Below, in pieces: positions 53,552-61,894 of a stretch of 64,000 nucleotides of DNA; within the stretch, counting starts at the first letter, position 1, and the number at the start of each line of letters is the position of its first letter. This DNA comes from Ardenticatenaceae bacterium (GTDB lineage: Bacteria; Chloroflexota; Anaerolineae; Promineifilales; Promineifilaceae), in the NCBI GenBank assembly GCA_020634375.1, contig JACKBX010000005.1, forward strand, positions 124,001 to 188,000, given 5' to 3'. The notes under the pieces were generated by a model. The model searched no databases. It was not told where the DNA came from and saw only the letters and a list, made by a program, of their open reading frames with translations. The translations under genes were made by a program, and so were the position numbers.

Positions 53552-53589
53552 TTGATTGCCGTATACATTTATGCTAAATTATACGGCAA
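53552..53589 (+). promoter_or_regulatory. Promoter overlapped by a perfect inverted repeat
   Basis: TTGATT at 53552-53557, 17-bp spacer, TAAATT at 53575-53580. Perfect 10-bp inverted repeat TTGCCGTATA (53556-53565) and TATACGGCAA (53580-53589), spaced by 14 bp, covers both elements: a likely binding site for the antitoxin. Confidence 0.68.
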
Positions 53590-53605
53590 AGGATGGTTAA
53601 CAAAT

Positions 53606-53854
53606 ATGGCAATTCAAGAAAAAAAGAAATTAACATTACGATTGAATCAACGGCTTATTGAACAAGCCAAGCAGTATGCTGCCAAACATAATAGCTCTGT
53701 CTCTGAATTAGTAGAAACTTTCTTTTCCAACTTAAAAGAAACAGATGAGCCAGAACATACCCCGCTTGTACGCCAACTGACCGGCGTTTTGCCTGAAGGG
53801 GTGGACGTTGAAAGCATGTACGGCGATTATCTGGTGAAAAAGTATGGCGAATAA
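53606..53854 (+). CDS. RHH-type antitoxin
   Basis: 82 residues. N-terminal LTLRLNQRLIEQAKQYAA and SVSELVETFFSNL match the ribbon-helix-helix fold (DUF6364-like); the C-terminal half (LTGVLPEGVDVESMYGDYL) would wrap the toxin. It should bind the inverted repeat just upstream and repress its own operon. It overlaps the PIN gene by 11 bp. The earlier open frame lies across the promoter and is not real. Confidence 0.82.
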   Translation: MAIQEKKKLTLRLNQRLIEQAKQYAAKHNSSVSELVETFFSNLKETDEPEHTPLVRQLTGVLPEGVDVESMYGDYLVKKYGE

Positions 53855-54275
53855 CTTGCAAATCATGGTGGATTTGAATGTCATCATTGATGTGATTCAA
53901 AATCGCCAACCCTTTTATGAGGAATCGGCGCGTGTGCTGGATGCAGTTGCCCGCCAGGAAGTGAGCGGTTGGCTGGCAGCCCACAGCGTTACCACCTTGT
54001 TTTATGTGGTCAGCCGGCTGCGGAATCGGGAAACGGCCGTTGCCACTCTAACCACCCTGCTAGACGTATTCACCATTGCTACAGTAGACGACGCCGTCAT
54101 TCGTAAAGCAATCTCTTGGGGCTGGAAGGATTTTGAGGACGCGGTGCAAATGGCTGCTGCCATGAATGCCGGGGCCAATTTCTTTGTTACGCGGAATGCA
54201 CGCGATTTCCAGAGTGGTCTCGTGCCGATTATAAGCCCGGCAGCACTGATTGCCCTACTCAAGCAATCGGCATAA
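53844..54275 (+). CDS. PIN-domain toxin (VapC-like)
   Basis: 143 residues. PIN features: QIMVDLNVIIDVIQNRQPF with the first catalytic Asp (about residue 10), GWKDFEDAVQMAAAM with acidic residues in the middle, and FFVTRNARDFQ toward the end. PIN toxins are RNases restrained by the cognate antitoxin. One ACGGCCGT copy gives ETAV at about 57. Confidence 0.85.
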   Translation: MANNLQIMVDLNVIIDVIQNRQPFYEESARVLDAVARQEVSGWLAAHSVTTLFYVVSRLRNRETAVATLTTLLDVFTIATVDDAVIRKAISWGWKDFEDAVQMAAAMNAGANFFVTRNARDFQSGLVPIISPAALIALLKQSA

Positions 54276-54348
54276 GAACCGGCAACAACCTGCCGCAGCG
54301 CGAAGCTTATTTTCGTCTCACATTCGCCAACCAACTACGCACAGAAAA

Positions 54349-54432
54349 AGAGATGCGCATCTCTTGGTTGAGAGATGCGCATCTTTTACTTAAGAGATGC
54401 GTATCTTTTGATCGAGAGATGCGTATCTTTTT
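54349..54432. repeat. Word array (AGAGATGCGCATCTCT)
   Basis: Two AGAGATGCGCATCT units and two AGAGATGCGTATCTTT variants, about 22-24 bp apart. Located just after the toxin gene, matching in form the GAGACGGGCGTCTC array on its other side. Confidence 0.82.
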
Positions 54433-54443
54433 GAGGGAGGGTG

Positions 54444-54493
54444 TGGGAAACGGCCGTTACCACCCTGCTAGACCTATTCACAGTCGCAGCCGT
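54444..54493 (+). pseudogene. Remnant of a PIN-toxin gene
   Basis: GGAAACGGCCGTTACCACC followed by CTGCTAGACCTATTCACAG parallels 54028-54085 of the toxin gene (GGAAACGGCCGTTGCC, CTGCTAGACGTATTCACC). It would read ETAVTTLLDLFTVA. Only about 50 bp remain. Confidence 0.6.
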
Positions 54494-54497
54494 CCGC

Positions 54498-55706
54498 TTA
54501 CTCAAACCGGAAGCGCCAAACGCCGAGGACAAAGAAGACGACGGCGAAGCCAAGCAGCACGCCCGCCTCCGGCAGGATACCGGCCAGACCCTGACCACGC
54601 CGGATTAAGTCGGTCATCCCTTGCATCACCCAGGCGGTCGGTAGGATTTTAACGGCCGTTTGCATCGCCGGTGGAAACAATTCAGCCGGCCACCAGCAGC
54701 CGCCCAACAGCGCCATCACCATGCCCAGCATAATGCTGAGGTTGCTGGCCTGATTGGTCGTCTTCACAAACGTGCCCAACATCACGCCAAAGGCCACAGC
54801 CGCCAGCCCAAAAGCGAGGAGCAGCACAGCCAGCGCAGGCAGCGACTGCCCCCAATTCACCTTCATCACAAAGACACCAAAAGCAACAAGAATCGCCATC
54901 TGTACCAACGCTTGCACATAATTGCTGGAAATGCTGCCCAGTAAAAAGGTGGCTTTACGCGTGGGTGTGGTCAACAATCGGCGCAGGGTTCCCTGAGTGC
55001 GTTCGTAGGCCAGGAAAGCAGAGACGCCCAGCAAAGGGATGAAAACCCAGGTCACAAGCTGTCCGGCTGAGGACTGCGCCGCCGGATCGTAGTCATCAAC
55101 ATCCACATTGGATGATTCTGGCTGAGTAAGCACAATGCGCTCCGGGGTATCTTGCAGCAAGTCTTGAGCCATCTCCAAACTGCTAGCGAAGAAGACATCA
55201 CGAGCAGCTACGCTGGCAAAGGCGCGATGGCTTTCGGCTTCTTCCACCGCGCTGCGGGCGGCAGCAACGGGTTGGCTGATGGCGCTAACGGCCGTCCGCA
55301 CCGCCTCGCCCGCCGCATCCCCATCACTGTTGTTGGGTTGCTGACGCAGGTCGAGTACGGCCGTTTCCCCAGCCATCACCGCCTCGCCAAAACCCGCCGG
55401 AATTAGCAGCAGCGCCGCAGCCTCTTCATCAGTAAAGGCCGTTTCCGCCTCCGCCAGAGCCATCTCCTGCACCTGCACCGTGTCCGATTGTGCCAACGCA
55501 TCTTGCAGGCTAGCGGCCAGGGCACTGCTGTCCTCATTCACCAACAGCAGCGGCACACGAGCATCTACATCCGGTTCTGGGGTTAGAATACCGCCCATTA
55601 ACGCTGTGAACACCACCGGCAAAATCAAGAAGAACAACAGCTCTGATTTGTTTGAAAAGCGCACAATTGTATCTTTCCAAATCATGGCAAATATTTTTTG
55701 TAACAT
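54498..55706 (-). CDS. ABC-2 type exporter permease
   Basis: 402 residues. N-terminal helix (LFFLILPVVFTALMGG), large extracytoplasmic domain (about 45-215), then five helices with the ABC-2 pattern LAYERTQGTLRRLLTTP and LGMVMALLGGCWWPAELFP. A YhgE/NatB-like layout. With the neighbouring permease and ATPase it forms an exporter of unknown cargo. Confidence 0.85.
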   Translation of the reverse strand: MLQKIFAMIWKDTIVRFSNKSELLFFLILPVVFTALMGGILTPEPDVDARVPLLLVNEDSSALAASLQDALAQSDTVQVQEMALAEAETAFTDEEAAALLLIPAGFGEAVMAGETAVLDLRQQPNNSDGDAAGEAVRTAVSAISQPVAAARSAVEEAESHRAFASVAARDVFFASSLEMAQDLLQDTPERIVLTQPESSNVDVDDYDPAAQSSAGQLVTWVFIPLLGVSAFLAYERTQGTLRRLLTTPTRKATFLLGSISSNYVQALVQMAILVAFGVFVMKVNWGQSLPALAVLLLAFGLAAVAFGVMLGTFVKTTNQASNLSIMLGMVMALLGGCWWPAELFPPAMQTAVKILPTAWVMQGMTDLIRRGQGLAGILPEAGVLLGFAVVFFVLGVWRFRFE

Positions 55707-55719
55707 CGTATTTCTCCTG

Positions 55720-55785
55720 ATAGAGATAGCGTTTAGAGGGGGAGATAGAGGCTATCTATCACAAGTAGGCTTTCTCTATCTCTAC
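55720..55785. repeat. Word array (GATAGAGATAG / CTATCTCTATC)
   Basis: TAGAGATAGCG and GGAGATAGAGGCTATCTATC, then CTTTCTCTATCTCTACACG. Lies between two ABC-2 permease genes. Confidence 0.78.
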
Positions 55786-55795
55786 ACGCCACACC

Positions 55796-57058
55796 CTATC
55801 TCACCAATGACTCTGAGCGACGGTTGAAAAGTAGTACCGCTGCACCAAATAAGACCAGACCCATCACCGCTAAGGCAAGCAATTCTGTTGTAATGTCGGA
55901 CAGCGTGCCGCCCTGGTGCAAGTTTAGAAATCCATCCAGCGCCCAGGCATTGGGAGTGAGTTTGCCCAGCACACCAACCAGGCCAACGCGGGGCATATAA
56001 GCAAAGCCGCCGCCCAATACGCCGAAGATAAGCATCAAAGCTGTACCATAGGTGCTGACCTGCGCTGGCGTTTTGGCAAAGGAGGCCAGCAGCAGTCCCC
56101 AACCCGTTGCCGCAAAAGCAACGGTGAGCACGAGCAATATCACGCCTAACGCATCACCCCAGTAAAGGCTGAAGAATAGGGTACTGGCCAAAATAAGCAC
56201 GCCAACCTGCACCACGCCGCTGAGGAAGATGCCCAGCACTTTGCCTCCCAATACCTGGGTGCTGCTGGAAGGCGTCGCCAGCAAGCGGGCCAGTGTGCCA
56301 CCGCTGCGCTCATCTAAGAAGCTGCGCCCACCCAACGAGACGGTGTACATGAGAAAAACGATTGCCATGCCGGGGGCAAAGTAAGCCAGGGTGTTGAAGG
56401 TGTTTGCGGGATCGGTTACGGCCGTTTCCTGCCGAATCTCGATCACCTGCGACAGATCATCTTGCATCATTTGCCGCTGCCCAATCTCCTGGCTGGCCGC
56501 CTGCACTTGATCAAAGGGCACGATGCCATTCATTACTAACTGTGTCATTGCCACTTCTGTGCTGACAACGCCCATATCAACGCGGTTCACAAAATTTTGC
56601 ACCACGCCCTCAACCACACTGGCGCTGATGGGACGTGCAGGGCTGGCGTACACTTCAACGGCCGTTTCCACAGCCATTGTCCCGCCCATGCCCTGTGGAA
56701 TAATGCTAGCCGTAAAACCAGCAGGGATGACAACCAATGCAGCCAGTTCGTCTGCTTCCACCTGTTGGCGGGCAACGGCCGTGTCCGTCATCTCCACCGG
56801 TTGCAGCAAGTCCGCCAGGTCCGCGCTGGACAACGTATCAACCAACGCCTGCCCCAGCTCTCCATCATCCAGGTTCACCACCGCCAATGGAATATCAGCC
56901 AGTCCTGTGCCCGTACTGTTATTATCCGAAAACGCTCCCGAAACCAGACCTAGGCCTAAAGTCAGCGCAAATGGCGCAGCCAACATCAAAATCAATGCTC
57001 CCCGATCACGAAACAGCACCAACAAATCCTTCCAACTAATTGCCCATACTTTTTTCAT
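55796..57058 (-). CDS. ABC-2 type exporter permease
   Basis: 420 residues, same architecture as the 54498 gene: N-terminal helix, long external domain (about 45-215) and five helices with SFLDERSGGTLARLLATP (near 250). Shorter C-terminal hydrophobic loop. The two permeases probably form a heterodimer. Confidence 0.85.
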   Translation of the reverse strand: MKKVWAISWKDLLVLFRDRGALILMLAAPFALTLGLGLVSGAFSDNNSTGTGLADIPLAVVNLDDGELGQALVDTLSSADLADLLQPVEMTDTAVARQQVEADELAALVVIPAGFTASIIPQGMGGTMAVETAVEVYASPARPISASVVEGVVQNFVNRVDMGVVSTEVAMTQLVMNGIVPFDQVQAASQEIGQRQMMQDDLSQVIEIRQETAVTDPANTFNTLAYFAPGMAIVFLMYTVSLGGRSFLDERSGGTLARLLATPSSSTQVLGGKVLGIFLSGVVQVGVLILASTLFFSLYWGDALGVILLVLTVAFAATGWGLLLASFAKTPAQVSTYGTALMLIFGVLGGGFAYMPRVGLVGVLGKLTPNAWALDGFLNLHQGGTLSDITTELLALAVMGLVLFGAAVLLFNRRSESLVR

Positions 57059-57076
57059 GGTATTACCCCCTTTGGG

Positions 57077-57132
57077 GATTAACGATTTTCGATTGACGAT
57101 TGATTGCCAACCGAATCGTCAATCGTCAATCT
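57077..57132. repeat. Word array (GATTTTCGATTGACGATTGA / TCAATCGTCAATC)
   Basis: GATTTTCGATTGACGATTGA on one side and CCGAATCGTCAATCGTCAA on the other, around a short loop between the ATPase and permease genes. Confidence 0.8.
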
Positions 57133-58073
57133 CTGAGCGCTCGTCCGGTGAGGTGCAGGAACACCGCTTCCAGATTCGGCTCTTCAATGTCAATAGTACG
57201 CACCGGCACACCTGCACCGTTAGCCCTGCTGATTGCGCCCGGCAGTGCCTCTTCTGCCTCCGTCACCGATAGAGCAACCTCACCATTTAACGCCGTAACT
57301 GCCAGTACACCCGGTAAATCTTCAAACAGATGCACCTGCTCTTCACCGGTAAAGCCTTCACCCAAATGCAGCCGCAGTGTTTCTTGCTGGCCGATGGTCT
57401 TCGTCAATTCGGCCTGTGTGCCCACCGCAATCAGTTCGCCATGATCAATAATGCCCACGCGGTCGCTCAATTCTTCGGCTTCTTCCATGTAATGGGTGGT
57501 ATAGAGGACAGTCATACCCTGATCACGCAGCTCTTTAACCATGTCCAAAATGCGGCGGCGGCTTTGTGGGTCGATACCTACTGTTGGCTCATCCATGAAC
57601 AACAGTTGCGGCTTGTGCAGCAGTCCAGCGGCAATGTTGATGCGCCGCTTCATGCCGCCGGAGAATGTACCAACGCGGTCGTTGGCGCGGTCTGTGAGAT
57701 TGACTTGCTCCAGCACTTCGTCAATGCGTGCTTTCAATGCCTTACCGCTGAGGTTGTACATTTGCCCCCAAAAGACCAGGTTTTGCCGCGCTGTCAATTC
57801 GTCGTAGAGGGCAATTTCCTGGGGCACAATGCCGATGAGTTCACGCACGCGCAGGTTGTCGTTGGTGATGGAGTGACCACCGATAACGGCCGTTCCCGAT
57901 GTAGGTTCCAGCAAACAGCTCAACATAGAAATAGTCGTCGTCTTCCCTGCCCCATTCGGTCCCAATAAGCTGAAAATCTCACCACGCAGCACGCTAAAAG
58001 AAACCCCTTTTACCGCTTCATTATCGCCAAACGCTTTGCGCAAATTATCTGTCATTAAAATTGGTTCGTTCAT
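57126..58073 (-). CDS. ABC transporter ATP-binding protein
   Basis: About 315 residues. Walker A LGPNGAGKTTTISM (about 41-54), signature TFSGGMKRRINIA (about 135-147), Walker B LLFMDEPTVGIDP. Typical of ABC-2 exporter ATPases such as DrrA/NatA, with an accessory C-terminal domain. Start either 58079 or 58073 (GAGGAG upstream); the extension to 58133 runs into a word array. Operon partner of the two permeases. Confidence 0.88.
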   Translation of the reverse strand: MNEPILMTDNLRKAFGDNEAVKGVSFSVLRGEIFSLLGPNGAGKTTTISMLSCLLEPTSGTAVIGGHSITNDNLRVRELIGIVPQEIALYDELTARQNLVFWGQMYNLSGKALKARIDEVLEQVNLTDRANDRVGTFSGGMKRRINIAAGLLHKPQLLFMDEPTVGIDPQSRRRILDMVKELRDQGMTVLYTTHYMEEAEELSDRVGIIDHGELIAVGTQAELTKTIGQQETLRLHLGEGFTGEEQVHLFEDLPGVLAVTALNGEVALSVTEAEEALPGAISRANGAGVPVRTIDIEEPNLEAVFLHLTGRALRD

Positions 58074-58092
58074 GTTCATTCGCTCCTCGAAT

Positions 58093-58150
58093 AGTGAAAC
58101 GTGAAGCGTGAAACGTGACAAATTTCTTTTCACGTTTCACGCTTCACGTC
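58093..58150. repeat. Inverted word array (GTGAAACGT / ACGTTTCAC)
   Basis: AGTGAAACGTGAAGCGTGAA then CACGTTTCACGCTTCACG. Second locus of this family. Confidence 0.88.
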
Positions 58151-58669
58151 CTACATTTCCAACGACTTTTCATTGATGTGGCGGGACTGCCACAGCAAGG
58201 CCACGCCCCCCAAGATGAGGAAGACAGGCCAGATTTTGCCCACGAAGGCCAGCACCGTCATGAAGACGCCGCCAAAAAGAATGCCTGTGCCGATGACGGC
58301 CATGATGCCACCAGGGATGAGGGGCCACCACTGCGGTTTTTGGGTGAATACGGCCGTTAACACCGTGATCAACGCCCATCCCGCTGCAAAGGACAACATG
58401 AAAATCCCACCCTCTACGTCACCCCCAACCTGGCTAAACGGCCCGGTAATCAACAGCGTCCCCAAAGCGATACCGCCAATGATGCCGCCGGGGATGATAA
58501 ACCCCGCATTCCGGGTAAATATGCCCGCAATCAAAAAAACAGCGGCGATAACTGGCAAAATCATCATGCCCAAGGTATCCGAAAAATCAACAAACTGCCC
58601 CAGCAAAGCCATCAGGCCAAAGCCCACTAATAAAATGCCACCAACCACGTCATTCCGTTTCGTTTTCAT
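58151..58669 (-). CDS. Small multi-spanning membrane protein
   Basis: 172 residues, about five helices, Gly-rich (IIPGGIIGGIALGTLL; LIPGGIMAVIGTGILF). Gene order suggests it is part of the exporter unit, upstream of the ATPase. No recognised family motif. Confidence 0.7.
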   Translation of the reverse strand: MKTKRNDVVGGILLVGFGLMALLGQFVDFSDTLGMMILPVIAAVFLIAGIFTRNAGFIIPGGIIGGIALGTLLITGPFSQVGGDVEGGIFMLSFAAGWALITVLTAVFTQKPQWWPLIPGGIMAVIGTGILFGGVFMTVLAFVGKIWPVFLILGGVALLWQSRHINEKSLEM

Positions 58670-58828
58670 GTCCTATCTCCGTTTCTTAATTCGTAAAAAA
58701 GTCTGTCAAAGTCTCTTGATTGCTCGTTTTGAAGTGATGATGTCAGTATACGGTAATGCGGGGTCATGATTGATGTGCCAGAAGTCATGACCAGGTCACA
58801 TCCCCCATATGACCTGGCGTGACGAGGA

Positions 58829-58856
58829 TTGACACCGCACCGCGAATCAGTACACT
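58829..58856 (+). promoter_or_regulatory. Strong promoter six bases before an ATG (leaderless candidate)
   Basis: TTGACA at 58829-58834, 16-bp spacer, TACACT at 58851-58856; ATG at 58863. Transcription would start close to or at the ATG, and there is no ribosome-binding site. Confidence 0.6.
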
Positions 58857-58862
58857 CTATTT

Positions 58863-60128
58863 ATGGAACAACACACTCTCTTCTACCGTTTTGGCGTGGC
58901 GCTCGTCATCGGCATTCTCGTTGGCTTGCAGCGCGAACATTCCTACGATGTCTCCGACAAACCAGACCAAAAAACGGCCGCAGGCGTACGCACATTCGCC
59001 CTGTTGTCCCTGACAGGCTGCACAGCGGCTTACCTTGCCCATTTATTAGCATTCCCCTGGGTCTATATCGGCATCATCCTCCCTGTTGGCGGCCTCATCG
59101 CCATCAGCTACTTCACAACCGCCTGGCGTGGCGAAATGGGCATGACCACGGAAGTGGCCGCCTTGCTCATCATTCTCGTGGGGTCGCTCTGCTTTTGGGA
59201 TGAAATGGAGTTAGCCGTTGCTTTGGGTGTCATCACAATGGCTTTGCTCTCACTGAAATTTGAGCTGCACCGCTTTGCCGAGCGCATCACCCGCGAAGAT
59301 GTGCTGGCGACGCTGAAGTTTGCCATCATCACGGCCGTTATCCTGCCCGTCCTGCCCAATCACTCTTTTGGGCCGCCGCCCTTTGACGTGCTGAACCCTT
59401 ACAAAATCTGGCTGATGGTGGTGCTGATTTCCGGCATCAGCTTTTTGGGTTATGTGATGATCAAGATTGTGGGGTCGCAGCGCGGTATCGGGCTGACGGG
59501 GATTTTGGGTGGATTAGCTTCCAGCACGGCAACAACGCTCAGTTTTGCGCAGCGCAGCCACAGCGACGGCCGTCTCGCCAAACCATTCGCCCTCGCCATC
59601 ACTCTAGCCTGGACAGTCATGTTTGTGCGCATTCTAGTAGAAGTAGGGGCTGTCTACCGGCCGTTACTCAGCGTCGTGTGGATACCAATTGCTGCCGCAG
59701 CAGGAGCGGGGTTGGCCTATGGCGCTTACCTCTACTTTGCGCCACACGGCGGAGAAGCAGGGGAAGTAAATGTCTCCAACCCCTTTGAATTAGGGCCAGC
59801 GATTACGTTTGGGCTGATCTACGGAGTGATTTTACTGGCATCCCGTGCCGCAGAGTTGTACTTTGGCAGCACGGGGTTGTATCTCTCTAGCATCCTCTCC
59901 GGGCTGGCAGACGTGGACGCGATCACGCTGTCGGTCACGGAATTGAGCAGCAACGGCACGCTGGACATGCACACGGCGTCGCGGGCAATTGTGCTGGCGG
60001 CGATGTCGAATACGGCCGTTAAAGGCGGCATTGTCCTCACCAGCGGCTCCCCCACCCTGCGCCGCGTCTTTCTGCCCGGCTTCGCCCTCATCTTGATAGT
60101 GGGCGTCACCGTTGCCTTCCTGCTGTAA
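58863..60128 (+). CDS. MgtC/DUF4010 membrane protein
   Basis: 421 residues, about 11 helices. Starts with ALVIGILVGLQREHSYD and GVRTFALLSLTG, an MgtC/SapB-like domain, and continues with the DUF4010 part (LKFAIITAVILPVLPNH, GLTGILGGLASSTATTLS). Family members have been linked to stress and ion homeostasis but function is unclear. Monocistronic, ending in a hairpin. Confidence 0.83.
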   Translation: MEQHTLFYRFGVALVIGILVGLQREHSYDVSDKPDQKTAAGVRTFALLSLTGCTAAYLAHLLAFPWVYIGIILPVGGLIAISYFTTAWRGEMGMTTEVAALLIILVGSLCFWDEMELAVALGVITMALLSLKFELHRFAERITREDVLATLKFAIITAVILPVLPNHSFGPPPFDVLNPYKIWLMVVLISGISFLGYVMIKIVGSQRGIGLTGILGGLASSTATTLSFAQRSHSDGRLAKPFALAITLAWTVMFVRILVEVGAVYRPLLSVVWIPIAAAAGAGLAYGAYLYFAPHGGEAGEVNVSNPFELGPAITFGLIYGVILLASRAAELYFGSTGLYLSSILSGLADVDAITLSVTELSSNGTLDMHTASRAIVLAAMSNTAVKGGIVLTSGSPTLRRVFLPGFALILIVGVTVAFLL

Positions 60129-60164
60129 CGTGTAACCTGTTACAGGTTACACATTACACGTTAC
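60125..60164 (+). terminator. Hairpin after the MgtC/DUF4010 gene
   Basis: Arms GTAACGTGTAA (60125-60135) and TTACACGTTAC (60154-60164) and an inner palindrome GTAACCTGTTACAGGTTAC. It covers the stop codon. Confidence 0.72.
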
Positions 60165-60172
60165 ATAAATGA

Positions 60173-61825
60173 TTATCGGCCAACGCCGACGTTGCCGCCG
60201 AAAGCCGCCGACATTTCCTCATAAATAGCAGCAATGCTGGCCTCATCGCCCAGGTAAAAGTTGCCGTTCGCGCTGGCAGCCAGAGCAGAAAGCACATCCT
60301 CATCCGCATCCGTACCATAGGCAATGGTAAAGACCGTTGTATTATTTGCAGCCGCCGCTTGCACCAGGGCATCATTGAAACTGTAGCGATAGCTGCGTGT
60401 GTCCTGCCCATCGGTCAGCACTACCAGCGCATTCGTCGTATCTGATTGCGTCGTTTCGGCAATCATGGCTGCGCCGTCACCAATAGCATCGAACAATGTT
60501 GTATCGCCGGACGCTTCTAACCGGGCAATGGTGCCGATGATTTTTTGGCGATTGGGGCCAACCTGCACATGCTGCACCAACAAGATTGGCTCAGTGGCAA
60601 AGGCAATGAGGGTAATGTAATCGTCGTCGCCCATTTGCTCCACAAACTGCTCGGCGGCCGTGCGCATGTTGTCCATTTTGCTGCCACGCATACTGCCAGA
60701 GGTATCCAGCAGCATGACCAGATTCACGTCTTTGCGGGCAGCAGCCCACACATCCTGCACACCATAAATGGCAGCGACGCTGGGGCTGTTGAAGACAATA
60801 GCAGGTTGTGCCAAATCAACACCGTGCGCCTCATCCAATGGTGCGCCCACGCTGACAGCGCTGTTGACGGGGCGTAAGCCAACGGACACGGCCGTTTCCT
60901 GTCCCTCAACATCCAGCAAATAATCACGGAACATCTGCGCCCCCTCTTGTGCCGTGCTGTCCGCTGCCGCATTCAGGCAGGCGGGATGCGTTGCCATAAA
61001 CGTCCCTTCGAGGGGATAGATAGGTACGATGTCGCCGTTTCCGTAGTAAACGGCCGTATTCTCATACATCACCGCCGCCGTCAGGTAATTCACGCCACGC
61101 TGCTGCATGGTATCCGCCAGCGCATCCGTGCTGGCGCTGAACCAGGTGACGCCACCTTCAAACGCGCCCACAGACGCCTGCACAATCGGCTGCTGAATAT
61201 CCTCAATTGTCACCGCATCCGTTTTAGACTGCGCGGACTGCACCAATGCCAACAGCGTACTTGCGCCGGAACCGGAGAGGCCGGGGTGCGTATGCCCCAG
61301 GCGGAAGGTATCGCCCAACTCGCCGCCGCTATAATAGTTCCAGGCGGAGGGGTCGGCGGCGAGGCTGCCAATGTCCAGCCAGCCTAATGGCAGGCCGGGC
61401 CAACCTAATGCCTCGGCCACAGAGCGCCACATGCCAATCACCAGTGGGCTTTCGACCACGCTGACACAATCATTTTGGAAGCTGCCGTTGCCCTGGTCGG
61501 CCAGCAGATTGACCCACACTTGCTCTTCGGGCAGCCACAAAGCCACATCCGTGCCGCCAGCCATTTGGGTGACGGCTTGCCCAGATTCGGTGTACTCAAC
61601 CACAACGTAAACGGGGTCGCCAGCAGCATTTTCGGTTTCGCTAGCGTTGAAATTAGGAACGGCCGTTTCCAACCACGCTTTCAAACTTGTATTTGCCACC
61701 ACATTAACCACCGCCGCATTACGCGGAATGTCCTCAGCCCCATCGTCGAACAAACCACAAGCCAGCGTCGTCAGACTCAACAGGGCAAACAGCAGCGCCA
61801 TGCCACGAAAATTTTTGAATTTCAT
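60173..61825 (-). CDS. Lipoprotein: solute-binding domain fused to a von Willebrand A domain
   Basis: 550 residues. Lipobox LTTLAC with Cys23, then a periplasmic-binding-protein-like domain (about 38-340; WLPEEQVWVNLLADQ, HTHPGLSGSGASTLLALV) and a C-terminal VWA domain whose MIDAS is DTSGSMRGS (around 371). VWA domains bind metal and proteins. Similar substrate-binding/VWA fusions accompany TelA-like toxic-anion resistance loci. Four ACGGCCGT copies; neighbouring 61895 gene also has a binding-protein domain. Confidence 0.8.
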   Translation of the reverse strand: MKFKNFRGMALLFALLSLTTLACGLFDDGAEDIPRNAAVVNVVANTSLKAWLETAVPNFNASETENAAGDPVYVVVEYTESGQAVTQMAGGTDVALWLPEEQVWVNLLADQGNGSFQNDCVSVVESPLVIGMWRSVAEALGWPGLPLGWLDIGSLAADPSAWNYYSGGELGDTFRLGHTHPGLSGSGASTLLALVQSAQSKTDAVTIEDIQQPIVQASVGAFEGGVTWFSASTDALADTMQQRGVNYLTAAVMYENTAVYYGNGDIVPIYPLEGTFMATHPACLNAAADSTAQEGAQMFRDYLLDVEGQETAVSVGLRPVNSAVSVGAPLDEAHGVDLAQPAIVFNSPSVAAIYGVQDVWAAARKDVNLVMLLDTSGSMRGSKMDNMRTAAEQFVEQMGDDDYITLIAFATEPILLVQHVQVGPNRQKIIGTIARLEASGDTTLFDAIGDGAAMIAETTQSDTTNALVVLTDGQDTRSYRYSFNDALVQAAAANNTTVFTIAYGTDADEDVLSALAASANGNFYLGDEASIAAIYEEMSAAFGGNVGVGR

Positions 61826-61833
61826 ATTAAGCC

Positions 61834-61892
61834 TTTAGCAATTAGCAATGAGCCATTAGCAATTGGCTATTGACCATTGACTATTGACAATT
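61834..61892. repeat. Word array (AGCAATTAGCAATGAGCC; CTATTGACCATTGAC)
   Basis: TTTAGCAATTAGCAATGAGCC then AATTGGCTATTGACCATTGAC. Words match those at 42911-42972. Between the two binding-protein genes. Confidence 0.8.
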
Positions 61893-61894
61893 TC

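Noticed and set aside
53395..53568. N-terminal extension of the YceI protein
   Set aside because: Encoded by repeat arrays; the anchor helix starts after MNQDK.
53451..54432. Possible CRISPR-like spacing in the palindrome arrays around the toxin genes
   Set aside because: Units are short palindromes with irregular 7-12 bp gaps and no cas genes.
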